Part shown: piece by piece, positions 1 through 8,863 of the stretch | Layout of the letters: every line of letters begins with the position of its first letter | Position numbering within the stretch: position 1 is the stretch's first letter | Assembly: GCA_030535235.1 (NCBI GenBank) | Contig: JAUNCL010000007.1 | Coordinates: 1 to 64,000, forward strand | Length of the DNA stretch: 64,000 bases | Origin: Bacillota bacterium | GTDB taxonomy: Bacteria; Bacillota; Clostridia; Oscillospirales; Oscillospiraceae | Reading direction: 5' to 3' | Program-made: the position numbers and the translations under genes | Notes under the pieces: generated by a model | The model's database searches: none | Seen by the model: only the letters and a program-made list of their open reading frames with translations | What the model was told of the DNA's origin: nothing

Positions 1-1119
1 AGGGGTCTCCTCCTTAGGCTCGATGGTGTCCCGGTAGGTCTCCAGAGCGGTGTAGAACTCTGCCACATCCAGGTTGTTGAAGTCCTCGGTGGTTTCCACC
101 TCGGCCTCGTCCACCCAGGTCTGGACCTGGGCGTCCATCTGCTGCTTGGCCCACTCTTCCCGAATCTGGTCAGAGTCCGCCGGGGACAGACGCAGGATGA
201 TGTGGTAGCCGTGGGTGCTCTCCACCACGCCGCTGACCTGGCCGAACTCCAGGCCCCGGACGGCGTTCTCAAACTCCTCTACCATCTGGCCGGCGGTGAA
301 GACATAGCCGTCGGGGTTGTTCTGCAGGCCGGAGTCCTCGCTGTTGGCCTCCATCAGCTCGTCGAACTTGGCCTCCAGCTCCTTGGGATCGGTGATGCCC
401 TGGAGCTGGGCCAGCAGCTCCTCGGCCTTGGCCTTCTTGGCTGCGGCGTCCTCCTCGGACAGAGCCTCGCCGGTCTGGCTGTCCTTGTTGCTCAGCAGGA
501 TGTGCTTGGCCACCAGCAGGTCGTTGTCCTCGGCGTACTGGACGATCTCCTCCCCGGTGGCTGCCTTTTCGCCGCCGTCCAGGTAGGTCCCCTCCAGCAG
601 GTGGGTGTAGAGGACCCCCACGGAGCTCAGCTTCTCCATACCCTCGTCGGTGATGAGCATGGTCCTCAGCCAGTTGGCGTATTCCTCGTCGCCTCCCAGC
701 TGCTCCTTGGCGGAGTCCAGTTCGGCCTGGTAGGCCTCCTTGTCCTCCTCGGTCATCTCATAGCCCTGGTCCTGGGCCTGCTCTCTCACCACGTGGTAGA
801 GGACGGCGGAGCTCTTGGCCTGCTCCTTCAGATAGTCCCCCATGGTGGTGCCGTCGCCCATGTCCTCAGACCAGTCCAGCTCCACGCCCATCTGGCTGTA
901 GTAGCCGGAGATATAGTCGGCATTCTGGGCGATCCAGAAGAAGAGATCCCCGGCGGTCACGTTGTCGCCGTTGACCGTCATCATCACGGTGTCCTTGGTG
1001 TACTTCCCGTCAAAGGCCTCCCGGATGGGGTCGGCCTCGCCGCCGCAGCCGCTGAGCAGCCCTGCGGTCATCACAAAAGCCAGGGCGGCGCCCAGGGCTC
1101 TGCGCATGGTTTTTTTCAT
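1..1119 (-). CDS. PrsA-like foldase lipoprotein (peptidyl-prolyl isomerase), C-terminus cut by window edge
   Basis: The frame is open from an ATG at 1119 to the left edge (at least 373 codons, no stop seen). The N-terminus is a lipoprotein signal peptide: a basic start, a hydrophobic core, then lipobox LLSGC with the lipidated Cys at residue 25. Residues about 200-308 read as a parvulin-type rotamase domain (start VAKHILL, end HGYHIILRL). The protein should sit on the outer face of the membrane and help secreted proteins fold. AAGGAG lies 7 nt upstream of the ATG. It is divergent from prs; prsA-type genes commonly sit near prs-pth-mfd in Firmicutes. The region after the rotamase domain is acidic and runs off the window, so full length is unknown. 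Confidence 0.9.
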   Translation of the reverse strand, partial: MKKTMRRALGAALAFVMTAGLLSGCGGEADPIREAFDGKYTKDTVMMTVNGDNVTAGDLFFWIAQNADYISGYYSQMGVELDWSEDMGDGTTMGDYLKEQAKSSAVLYHVVREQAQDQGYEMTEEDKEAYQAELDSAKEQLGGDEEYANWLRTMLITDEGMEKLSSVGVLYTHLLEGTYLDGGEKAATGEEIVQYAEDNDLLVAKHILLSNKDSQTGEALSEEDAAAKKAKAEELLAQLQGITDPKELEAKFDELMEANSEDSGLQNNPDGYVFTAGQMVEEFENAVRGLEFGQVSGVVESTHGYHIILRLSPADSDQIREEWAKQQMDAQVQTWVDEAEVETTEDFNNLDVAEFYTALETYRDTIEPKEETP

Positions 1120-1203
1120 GTTCGTAACTCCTTTTGACCGGCGGCGCCGGGATTTTCCCAAAAATCCGCCGAAAGCTTGGTGTGCGTTGGTTCACAAGGG
1201 CTT

Positions 1204-1232
1204 ATTTTATCATGGTTTCTCCCCGCTGGCAA
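1204..1232 (-). promoter_or_regulatory. Predicted sigma-A promoter of the foldase gene
   Basis: On the minus strand TTGCCA and TAAAAT are separated by 17 nt, about 85 nt upstream of the foldase ATG. Confidence 0.5.
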
Positions 1233-1330
1233 CCGGTTTCCCACCCTTTGCGCCATTGTTAAAAGTTTCTTAAAGATTCTTTTCTTTTTCCGCAAAAATT
1301 CAGGAAAAACAGATGCAAAATCTCATTCCA

Positions 1331-1341
1331 TTTGTTATAAT
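1331..1341 (+). promoter_or_regulatory. Predicted extended -10 promoter of prs
   Basis: TGTTATAAT (TG plus TATAAT at 1336-1341) is an extended -10; the matching -35 is weak. A CCCAGCC/GGGCTGGG hairpin lies in the leader at about 1361-1379. Confidence 0.5.
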
Positions 1342-1421
1342 GACCTCAGTGGAAGCGTACCCAGCCTGTGGGGCTGGGTTGAATAGTGGAAAAAATACTG
1401 TGATCGAGAGGGATGTTTACG

Positions 1422-2381
1422 ATGATTTCTCATGGCAAGGATCTGAAGATTTTCAGCGGCAACTCCAACCGCGCCCTGGCTGACGCCATCTGCAAGGAGC
1501 TCCGCCTGCCCCTGGGCAACTCCGAGTGCAAGAACTTCGCCGACGGCGAATGCTCCGTGTCCATCTACGAGACCGTCCGCGGCTCCGACGTGTTCATTAT
1601 CCAGTCCACCTGCGCCCCCGTCAACGACAACCTGATGGAGCTGCTGGTGATGATCGACGCCTTCAAGCGGGCCTCCGCCGGCCGGATCACCGCCGTGATC
1701 CCCTACTTCGGCTACGCCCGTCAGGACCGCAAGGCTAAGCCCCGTGACCCCATCTCCGCCAAGCTGGTGGCCAACATGCTCACCACCGCCGGCGCCGACC
1801 GGGTGCTGACCATGGACCTCCACGCCGCCCAGATCCAGGGCTTCTTCGATATCCCCGTGGACAACCTGCTGGGCAGCCCCCTCTTCGTTGACTACTTCAC
1901 CCAGCGTTTCGGCAACGACACCGAGAACACCATGGTGGTCTCCCCCGACGTGGGCTCCGTGGCCCGGGCCCGTGCCTTCGCCCAGAAGCTGCACATGAAC
2001 ATGGCCATCGTGGACAAGCGCCGCCAGAAGGCCAACCAGTCCGAGGTCATGAGCATCATCGGCGACGTGACCGGCAAGCGGGTCATCCTGCTGGACGACA
2101 TGGTGGACACCGCCGGCTCCCTGTGCGGCGCCGCCAAGGCCCTGGTGGAGATCGGCGGGGCCACCGAGGTCTACGCCTGCGCCTCCCACGGCGTCCTGTC
2201 CGGCCCCGCTATCCAGCGCATCGAGGAGAGCGTCATCAAGGAAGTTCTCTTCCTCGACACCATTCCCGTGAAGGAAGGCGTCCGGTGTGATAAGATCAAG
2301 TATCTCTCCGCCGCTCCCATGCTGGCCGACGCCATCAGCTTCATCTACCACGAGGACTCTGTTTCCCGTCTGTTCGTGTAA
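1422..2381 (+). CDS. prs: Ribose-phosphate pyrophosphokinase (PRPP synthetase)
   Basis: It makes phosphoribosyl pyrophosphate from ribose-5-phosphate and ATP, feeding purine, pyrimidine, NAD, His and Trp synthesis. The 319-residue length is normal. The N-terminus MISHGKDLKIFSGNSN, the DLHAAQ segment near residue 132 and the PRPP-binding loop LLDDMVDTAGS near 223-233 are family signatures. An in-frame ATG at 1413 directly abuts GAGAGGG, while the ATG at 1422 lies 9 nt from it, so 1422 is preferred. The gene is followed by a strong terminator and then pth. Confidence 0.95.
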   Translation: MISHGKDLKIFSGNSNRALADAICKELRLPLGNSECKNFADGECSVSIYETVRGSDVFIIQSTCAPVNDNLMELLVMIDAFKRASAGRITAVIPYFGYARQDRKAKPRDPISAKLVANMLTTAGADRVLTMDLHAAQIQGFFDIPVDNLLGSPLFVDYFTQRFGNDTENTMVVSPDVGSVARARAFAQKLHMNMAIVDKRRQKANQSEVMSIIGDVTGKRVILLDDMVDTAGSLCGAAKALVEIGGATEVYACASHGVLSGPAIQRIEESVIKEVLFLDTIPVKEGVRCDKIKYLSAAPMLADAISFIYHEDSVSRLFV

Positions 2382-2403
2382 GCTGCATTTTTTGATATCC
2401 TCA

Positions 2404-2437
2404 CAGAAGGCGGAGCCACGCTCCGCCTTCTGTTATT
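2404..2437 (+). terminator. Intrinsic terminator after prs
   Basis: A perfect 12-bp stem (CAGAAGGCGGAG with its complement), a 5-nt loop, then TTATTT. Confidence 0.85.
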
Positions 2438-2462
2438 TACTCTGAACGCAGGAGGTACCCCT

Positions 2463-3056
2463 ATGTTTTTCTCCAAACGGCCCGGACCGGTGGAGTGGCT
2501 CGTGGTGGGCCTGGGCAACCCCGGCCCCAAGTACGAGTGGACCCGCCACAACATGGGCTTTCTGGTCATCGACGAGCTGGCGGAGCGGGAGAAGATCCCC
2601 GTCCAGCGGCTCAAGTACAAGGCCCTCACCAACACCGCCGTTCTCGGCGGGCAGTCGGTCCTGCTCATGAAGCCCACCACCTATATGAATCTCTCCGGCG
2701 AAGCCGTGGGGGAGGCCGCCCGATTCTATAAGATCCCCCCGGAGCGGGTGCTGGTGATCTCCGACGACGTGGCCCTGCCCCAGGGCAAGCTGCGCATCCG
2801 CCGCAGCGGCTCCGCCGGGGGCCACAACGGCCTGAAGAACATCATCGCCCACCTGGGCAGCGACCAGTTCCCCCGGATCAAGGTGGGGGTGGGCGGAAAG
2901 CCCCATCCCGACCACGACATGGCCGACTGGGTCCTGGGCAAGTTCACCGGCCAGGACCGGAAGGTCATGGAGGAGGCCATCACCCGGGCCGCCGACGCCG
3001 TGACCCTCTATCTGTCCCAGGGCCCCGACCAGGCCATGGCACGGTTTAATGGGTGA
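2463..3056 (+). CDS. pth: Peptidyl-tRNA hydrolase
   Basis: It releases peptides from prematurely dropped peptidyl-tRNA so that the tRNA can be recycled. The 197-residue length fits bacterial Pth. The catalytic region GLGNPGPKYEWTRHN carries His29 and Asn30; TYMN gives Asn75; VISDDVALPQG gives the catalytic Asp near 101; and GGHNGLKN is the conserved 120s loop. GGAGGT lies 6 nt upstream of the ATG. The short N-terminal MFFSKRPGPVEW extension before the core is slightly unusual. Next comes mfd, as in many Firmicutes, but with a palindromic repeat unit between the two. Confidence 0.95.
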   Translation: MFFSKRPGPVEWLVVGLGNPGPKYEWTRHNMGFLVIDELAEREKIPVQRLKYKALTNTAVLGGQSVLLMKPTTYMNLSGEAVGEAARFYKIPPERVLVISDDVALPQGKLRIRRSGSAGGHNGLKNIIAHLGSDQFPRIKVGVGGKPHPDHDMADWVLGKFTGQDRKVMEEAITRAADAVTLYLSQGPDQAMARFNG

Positions 3057-3067
3057 TTCCAAAAAAG

Positions 3068-3156
3068 TACCGAATAACCCCATGTAGGGAACGGGCATGC
3101 CCGTTCCGCTCGGGTGTCGGCGGGAGCAAGCCCCCGCCCTACGGCATGACAGCTCG
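3068..3156. repeat. Composite palindromic intergenic repeat (modules A and B)
   Basis: Module A is the perfect 20-bp palindrome GGAACGGGCATGCCCGTTCC at 3088-3107. Module B is GGGAGCAAGCCCCCGCCC and flanks at about 3118-3152. Other copies are near 19.5, 29.9, 42.1, 44.5, 52.8 and 59.3 kb. Confidence 0.85.
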
Positions 3157-3200
3157 GCTCCCCCCTCTCCCTTCCCGCATTTTTACCACAGGAGGTCTCT

Positions 3201-6200
3201 ATGTCTTCCCTTTCCACCCCCATCCTCACCGGGCTGCTGGCCCGGGTGGAGGACTACAACCGGCTGCGGGCCGCCCTGGACCAGGGCAAAAGCCCCCTAG
3301 CCCTCTCCGGGCTGTCCGCCGTCCACCGGGCCTATGTGGCCGCCGCCCTCCGCCGGGACACCGGCCGGCCCCTGGCTGTGATCTGCGCCGACGACGGCGA
3401 GGCCCGCCGGACTGCCGACGACCTGGCCGCCCTTCTGGGGCAGGAGATCCCCATCCTCCCCGCCCGGGACTTCCAGTTCCACCCCGGCGCCGCCTCCCGC
3501 CAGTGGGAGCACCAGCGGCTGGAGGTCCTGGCCGCCCTGGACCGGGGGGACTGCCCCGCCCTGGTGGCCACCGTGGAGGGTATGCTCCAGCGGACCCTCC
3601 CCCCTGACCGGTTCCGGTCCGCCTGCCGCACCCTGACCGCCGGGGAGGTCTGCGACCTGGACCGGCTGGCCGACTTCCTCACCGCCGCCGGGTACACCCG
3701 CTGCGACCAGGTGGAGGGGGTGGGCCAGTTCGCCCTCCGGGGCGGCATCCTGGACGTCTTCACCCCCGGTCTGGACCTGCCCGTCCGCATGGAGTTCTGG
3801 GGGGATGAGATCGACTCCATGGGCCTCTTCGACCCCGTGACCCAGCGGCGGACCGCCCAGCGGGACCACTGCGTCCTCCTCCCCGCCGGGGAGGTTATCG
3901 GCAGCGACACCGACCCGGCGGACTTAGGGCTGCCCCGGGTCTATCAGGAGGTGGCCACCGCCGCCGACTACCTGCCAGAGGACGCCCTGGTGGTCCTCTG
4001 CGACACCCCCCGGACTGCCGACCGGGCCAAAAGCTACACCTGGCAGCTGGGCGAGGACGTGACCACCCTCCTGGAGCAGGGCCTGCTGGAGGGGAAACAG
4101 GCCGTCTTTGCCCGGAGCTTTGAGGCGCTCTGCGGGGTGCTGGCCACCCGGACCCTCCTCTATTTCGACTCCTTCACCACCGGCGGACTGCCCATCCCGC
4201 CGGCTTTTCTGCTGTCCCTCACCGCCCGGCAGCTTTCCGGGTACGGGGTCAGTTTCGAGGCCCTGGCCGAGGACCTGGAAAACTACCAGCGGCAGGACTT
4301 TTCCGTGGTCCTGCTGACCGCCAGCCGCCGGAAGGCCGACTCCCTCCAGGCCATGCTCCGGGAGAAGAAAATTTACGCCGCCGTGGACGAGCTTCTCCAC
4401 GACCTGCCAGAGCCGGGCCGGATCACCATCGCCGTAGGGGGCCTGTCGGCGGGCTTTGACTATCCCGACGGCAGGTTCGCCGTCCTGGCCGAGGGCGCCG
4501 GGCCGCCCCCCAGAAAGAGCAAGCGCCGCCCGGCGGCCAAGGACTCCACCCGCCAGCGGCTGGAGTCCTTCACCGACCTGGCCCCCGGGGACCTGGTGGT
4601 CCACGAGCACCACGGCATCGGCCGCTTTGTGGGCATGGTGAAGATGACCGTGGAGGGGGCCGACCGGGACTATATCAAACTGCAGTTCGCCGGCTCCGAC
4701 GTCCTCTACGTCCCCGCCCTCCAGCTAGATCTGGTGAGCAAGTACATCGGCAGCGGCGACGACCCGGACCGGAAAAAGCTCTCCAAGCTGGGCGGGACCG
4801 AGTGGGAGAAATCCAAGACCAAGGCCAAAAAAGCCGCCAGGGACATGGCCAAGGGCCTCATCAAGCTCTACGCCCAGCGGCAGCGGCAGGCGGGCTACGC
4901 CTTCTCCGCCGACACCCCCTGGCAGCGGGACTTTGAGGCCCTCTTCCCCTACCCGGAGACCGACGACCAGCTCCGCTGCGTCCAGGAGATCAAGACCGAC
5001 ATGGAAAAGCCCATCCCCATGGACCGCCTTCTCTGCGGCGACGTGGGCTACGGCAAGACCGAGGTGGCCTTCCGGGCCATCATGAAGTGCATCCTGGAGG
5101 GCAAGCAGGCCGCCATGCTGGTGCCCACCACCGTCCTGGCCCAGCAGCACTACATGACCGCCCTGAAGCGGTTCTCCCACTTCCCGGTGGACATTGAGAT
5201 GATCTCCCGCTTCCGCACCGCCGGGCAGACCCGGGAAATTCTGCGGAAAACCGCCCAGGGCGGGGTGGACCTGCTCATCGGCACCCACAAGCTCCTGGGC
5301 AAGGACATTCAGTTCAAGGATTTAGGTCTGCTGGTGGTGGACGAGGAGCAGCGCTTCGGCGTGGGCCACAAGGAGAAGCTCAAGGAGCTGGCCCGGCAGG
5401 TGGACGTCCTCACCCTGTCGGCCACCCCCATCCCCCGGACCCTGAACATGGCCCTGTCGGGCCTGCGGGACATGTCCACCCTGGAGCAGCCCCCCACCAA
5501 CCGCCAGCCCGTCCAGACCTATGTGCTGGAGCACGACTGGGGCATCCTGGCCGACGCCATGGGCCGGGAGATCGACCGGGGCGGCCAGGTCTACTATCTC
5601 CACAACCGCACCGAGACCATCGACAAGACCGCCAGCAAAATTCGCGCTCTCCTGGGGGAGGAGGTCCGCATCGCCACCGCCCACGGCAAGATGGACCAGG
5701 AACAGCTGGGGGACATCATGAGCCGCATGACCGACGGGGAGATCGACGTGCTGGTGTGCACCACCATCATCGAGACGGGCATCGACCTGCCCAACGCCAA
5801 CACCCTCATCATCGAGGACGCGGAAAAGCTGGGGCTGGCCCAGCTCCACCAGCTCCGGGGCCGGGTGGGCCGGTCCACCCGGCGGGCCTTCGCCTACATG
5901 ACCTACCGCCGGAGCAAGGTCCTCTCCGAGGACCAGTCCAAGCGGCTCTCGGCCATCCGGGAGTACGCCGCCTTCGGCTCCGGCTTCAAGATCGCCATGC
6001 GGGACCTGGAAATCCGGGGGGCCGGGAACCTGTTGGGGCCCGAGCAGTCGGGCTTCCTCATGAGCGTGGGCTACGACCTGTACCTGCGTCTGCTGGAGGA
6101 GGCCGTTCTGGAGGAGCAGGGCAAGCCGGTAGTCAAAACCATGGAGTGTACCGCCGACATTGCCGTCTCCGCCGCCATCCCGGAAAAATATATCCCCTCC

Positions 6201-6581
6201 CCGGAGCAGCGGATGGACCTCTACCGCCGCATCGCCCGGATCCGGGACCGGGAGGAGGCCGACGACATCACCGACGAGCTCATCGACCGCTACGGCGACC
6301 CGCCCCAGGGGGTAAGCAACCTGGTGACCATCGCCCTGCTGCGGGCCACCGCCGCCGGGCTGGGGATCTCGGAGATCGCCCAGAAGGAATCCCTGGTGAA
6401 ATTTTCCCTCCCCCAGCCGGATTTCCAAAAGGTGGCCAACATCTGCGGGCTGGAGAAATACAAGCGCCGCCTCCTCTTCTCCGCCGGCGACAAGCCCCAC
6501 CTGGCCCTGCGGCTGAAGAAGGGGGACGACGTCCTGAAGCTCACCGCCATGGTCCTGGCAGACTTCACCGGAGCGGAGTGA
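3201..6581 (+). CDS. mfd: Transcription-repair coupling factor Mfd
   Basis: This ATP-driven translocase removes RNA polymerase stalled at lesions and recruits UvrA. It is 1,126 residues, the usual Mfd length. In order it shows the UvrB-like N-terminal modules, a CarD-like RNAP-interaction domain near residues 455-520 (PGDLVVHEHHGIGRF), a RecG-like helicase with Walker A GDVGYGKTE near 611 and the DEEQ box near 713, a second helicase lobe containing QLRGRVGRS, and the C-terminal TRCF domain. AGGAGGT lies 5 nt before the ATG. The pth-mfd order is typical of Firmicutes. Confidence 0.97.
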   Translation: MSSLSTPILTGLLARVEDYNRLRAALDQGKSPLALSGLSAVHRAYVAAALRRDTGRPLAVICADDGEARRTADDLAALLGQEIPILPARDFQFHPGAASRQWEHQRLEVLAALDRGDCPALVATVEGMLQRTLPPDRFRSACRTLTAGEVCDLDRLADFLTAAGYTRCDQVEGVGQFALRGGILDVFTPGLDLPVRMEFWGDEIDSMGLFDPVTQRRTAQRDHCVLLPAGEVIGSDTDPADLGLPRVYQEVATAADYLPEDALVVLCDTPRTADRAKSYTWQLGEDVTTLLEQGLLEGKQAVFARSFEALCGVLATRTLLYFDSFTTGGLPIPPAFLLSLTARQLSGYGVSFEALAEDLENYQRQDFSVVLLTASRRKADSLQAMLREKKIYAAVDELLHDLPEPGRITIAVGGLSAGFDYPDGRFAVLAEGAGPPPRKSKRRPAAKDSTRQRLESFTDLAPGDLVVHEHHGIGRFVGMVKMTVEGADRDYIKLQFAGSDVLYVPALQLDLVSKYIGSGDDPDRKKLSKLGGTEWEKSKTKAKKAARDMAKGLIKLYAQRQRQAGYAFSADTPWQRDFEALFPYPETDDQLRCVQEIKTDMEKPIPMDRLLCGDVGYGKTEVAFRAIMKCILEGKQAAMLVPTTVLAQQHYMTALKRFSHFPVDIEMISRFRTAGQTREILRKTAQGGVDLLIGTHKLLGKDIQFKDLGLLVVDEEQRFGVGHKEKLKELARQVDVLTLSATPIPRTLNMALSGLRDMSTLEQPPTNRQPVQTYVLEHDWGILADAMGREIDRGGQVYYLHNRTETIDKTASKIRALLGEEVRIATAHGKMDQEQLGDIMSRMTDGEIDVLVCTTIIETGIDLPNANTLIIEDAEKLGLAQLHQLRGRVGRSTRRAFAYMTYRRSKVLSEDQSKRLSAIREYAAFGSGFKIAMRDLEIRGAGNLLGPEQSGFLMSVGYDLYLRLLEEAVLEEQGKPVVKTMECTADIAVSAAIPEKYIPSPEQRMDLYRRIARIRDREEADDITDELIDRYGDPPQGVSNLVTIALLRATAAGLGISEIAQKESLVKFSLPQPDFQKVANICGLEKYKRRLLFSAGDKPHLALRLKKGDDVLKLTAMVLADFTGAE

Positions 6582-6586
6582 GCAGA

Positions 6587-6615
6587 TTGACAGAGCTTTT
6601 TAGATCCGTTAAAAT
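6587..6615 (+). promoter_or_regulatory. Predicted sigma-A promoter downstream of mfd
   Basis: TTGACA and TAAAAT are separated by 17 nt, starting 5 nt after the mfd stop. It should drive the small anchored-protein gene independently. Confidence 0.65.
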
Positions 6616-6655
6616 AAACTCAATACGACACGCCCCCGACAGAAAGGAGCTGCCT

Positions 6656-7162
6656 ATGATTGAGAAGAAGTCCACCCGCATTGCCCTCCTTGTGATCCTG
6701 CTGGCGGTCTTCACCGCCCTCGGATTTTTTCTGGGAAATGCTTACGCCGCAAAGCAGGCAACAGAAGTCAACAATGTATGGTGGGACCACGCGGCATATG
6801 CCGACGAGGTGGGACGGGCCTTTGAACAGCAGGACTTTGACCGGTTGTTCGACCTGTTCTATTCTCCCGCCAAAGAGAATCTCCCGGAGGAAGTCCGTCA
6901 GCGGCTGGCGGTCTTTGAGGGGGTTACTATGACCTTACTGGGAAGCACGACCAGTGATATGTCCGGCACTTCCTTCCAGCTTTTGTTCCAGGTGGACGGA
7001 ACCCCTCCCCCTGCGTTTCAGGAGCAGTTCCCCTGCTGGTCCATGCTGCAAGGAGAAAACGCCCAGCTTGGCCTCTGGGTCGAGATATTGGAAGCGGACG
7101 ACGGGTCTCTGGGGTTCAACATGGATTCCGGCCAGATCCTCACGACCCGCGTGGGACTCTGA
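6656..7162 (+). CDS. Membrane-anchored protein of unknown function
   Basis: 168 residues. One hydrophobic segment (about residues 9-31, IALLVILLAVFTALGFFLG) follows a basic start and ends AYA, so it is either a signal peptide or an anchor, with the rest outside the cell. The body is acidic with no motif I recognise; the segment EVGRAFEQQDFDRLFDLFYSP looks like the helix-loop start of an NTF2/DUF4878-type fold, but that is only an impression. AAAGGAG lies 7 nt upstream of the ATG. It has its own promoter and is followed by a terminator, so it is probably monocistronic. Confidence 0.75.
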   Translation: MIEKKSTRIALLVILLAVFTALGFFLGNAYAAKQATEVNNVWWDHAAYADEVGRAFEQQDFDRLFDLFYSPAKENLPEEVRQRLAVFEGVTMTLLGSTTSDMSGTSFQLLFQVDGTPPPAFQEQFPCWSMLQGENAQLGLWVEILEADDGSLGFNMDSGQILTTRVGL

Positions 7163-7197
7163 GCTTCCCACCGCCCGCACAGCGGCGGGCAAACGCC

Positions 7198-7225
7198 AAA
7201 GGCTCCCCTGAGAGGGGAGGCTTTT
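7198..7225 (+). terminator. Intrinsic terminator
   Basis: CTCCCCT pairs with AGGGGAG across a 3-nt loop, with AAAG/CTTT flanks and a T run. It also resembles the fused ends of the MITE-like repeat seen at 12.45 and 48.64 kb. Confidence 0.7.
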
Positions 7226-7314
7226 GGGGGAAATCGGCGCAAACACAGCAGATTCACCAAGAAAACCGCCTTGACGTCCCGAAAATTACTACTGTCTGAT
7301 TTTGAAAAATACAG

Positions 7315-7343
7315 TTGATTTTTGCAGGATTGAACAGTATAAT
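7315..7343 (+). promoter_or_regulatory. Strong predicted promoter of the thiolase gene
   Basis: TTGATT and a perfect TATAAT are separated by 17 nt, about 60 nt upstream of the thiolase ATG. Confidence 0.65.
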
Positions 7344-7404
7344 GTTGCAGTAAATATACTTATTTATATTTCCCTGGCAAAATTTATTTGGAGGTACGAT
7401 CTAC

Positions 7405-8661
7405 ATGAGAGACGTATATGTTGTTAGTTCCTGCCGTACCGCTGTCGGCACCTTCGGCGGCTCCCTGAAGGATGTCCCCGCTGCTGACATGGGCGCAGCA
7501 GTCATCGCTGAGGCTCTCAAGCGCGGCAACGTCAAGGGCGAGTGGCTGGACGAAGTTATGTTCGGTAACGTCCTGTCCGCTGCTCAGGGCCAGAACGTGG
7601 CTCGTCAGTGCATGGTCAAGGCCGGCGTTCCCCTGAAGGTCCCCGCCTACACCGTCAGCATGGTCTGCGGCTCCGGTCTGAAGACCGTCATCGAGGGTTC
7701 CCGTGCAATCCAGGCCGGCGATGCTGATCTGGTCATGTGCGGCGGCACCGAGAGCATGAGCGGCGCTCCCTATGCTATCCCCAGCAACCGTTGGGGTTCC
7801 CGTATGGGCCACACCCAGATCATCGACACCATGATCAAGGACGGCCTGTGGGACGCTTACAACAACTATCACATGGGCACCACCGCAGAGAACATCTGCG
7901 ACATCTGGGGCATCACCCGTGAAGAGCTGGACGAGTTCGGCTACAACTCCCAGCAGAAGGCTCTCGCCGCCATCAACTCCGGCCGTTTCGAGGACGAGAT
8001 CGTGCCCATCATGGTGAAGAAGAAGAAGGAAATGGTGGAGTTCAAGGTGGACGAGCATCCCAAGGACACCACCCTGGAGAAGATGGCCAAGCTGAAGGGC
8101 GCTTTCCCCACCTCCGCTGACGGTAGCATCGACAAGGTGGAGATGACCTTCGAGGCCACCCACATGACTCCCTCCGACGACAACAAGGGCGTTCAGCGCG
8201 TCACCGCCGGCAACGCTTCCGGCCTGAACGATGGCGCTGCCGCTATCATCCTGGCTTCCAAGGATGCTGTTGAGAAGTACGGCCTGAAGCCCCTGTTCAA
8301 GGTTGTCTCCTGGGGCCAGGGCGGCGTCGATCCCAAGATCATGGGCACCGGCCCCATCCCCGCTTCCCGTCAGGCCATGGAGAAGGCCGGCCTGACCATC
8401 AAGGACATCGACCTGGTTGAGGCCAACGAGGCTTTCGCCGCTCAGTCCATCGCTGTGGCTCGCGAGCTGGAGTTCGACATGAGCAAGGTCAACGTCAACG
8501 GCGGCGCTATCGCCATCGGCCACCCCGTGGGCTGCTCCGGCGCTCGTATCATCGTCACCCTGCTGCACGAGATGATGAAGCGTCCCGACGCCAAGAAGGG
8601 CCTGGCTACCCTGTGCATCGGCGGCGGCCTGGGCGTTGCTGCTATCTTCGAGAAGTGCTAA
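7405..8661 (+). CDS. Acetyl-CoA C-acetyltransferase (thiolase)
   Basis: It condenses two acetyl-CoA to acetoacetyl-CoA, the entry to the butyrate route, or runs in reverse in degradation. Active-site Cys88 lies in VCGSGLKT, His373 in IGHPVGCSG and the second Cys, 404, in CIGGGLG. At 418 residues it is somewhat longer than the usual 392; the extra length is in the loop domain (around KKKKEMVEFKVDEHP). GGAGGT lies 9 nt upstream. Codon use is richer in T-ending GCT/CGT/GGT codons than the neighbours, as in highly expressed genes. It is monocistronic, between its own promoter and terminator, and its partner crotonase is about 50 kb away. Confidence 0.95.
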   Translation: MRDVYVVSSCRTAVGTFGGSLKDVPAADMGAAVIAEALKRGNVKGEWLDEVMFGNVLSAAQGQNVARQCMVKAGVPLKVPAYTVSMVCGSGLKTVIEGSRAIQAGDADLVMCGGTESMSGAPYAIPSNRWGSRMGHTQIIDTMIKDGLWDAYNNYHMGTTAENICDIWGITREELDEFGYNSQQKALAAINSGRFEDEIVPIMVKKKKEMVEFKVDEHPKDTTLEKMAKLKGAFPTSADGSIDKVEMTFEATHMTPSDDNKGVQRVTAGNASGLNDGAAAIILASKDAVEKYGLKPLFKVVSWGQGGVDPKIMGTGPIPASRQAMEKAGLTIKDIDLVEANEAFAAQSIAVARELEFDMSKVNVNGGAIAIGHPVGCSGARIIVTLLHEMMKRPDAKKGLATLCIGGGLGVAAIFEKC

Positions 8662-8704
8662 TCTCTCTTTCTGATTCACGCTTCTGAAATCAAACAGTTT
8701 CACC

Positions 8705-8736
8705 AAAAGCGGCGGTCCTTTGGGCCGCCGCTTTTT
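8705..8736 (+). terminator. Intrinsic terminator after thiolase
   Basis: An 11-bp stem AAAAGCGGCGG with its complement, ending in a T5 run. Confidence 0.85.
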
Positions 8737-8758
8737 CCACAGGTTTCCATCCATCATC

Positions 8759-8787
8759 TTGACGATTACATGCAGGATGGGTATAAT
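8759..8787 (+). promoter_or_regulatory. Predicted promoter of serC
   Basis: TTGACG and TATAAT are separated by 17 nt, about 75 nt upstream of the serC start. Confidence 0.65.
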
Positions 8788-8863
8788 GAATAAAATAGGC
8801 TTAATGTGAGAGTTTATGCCTATCACTGCATCATCTGTCCAACATCAGAAAGGGGTTTTTCCA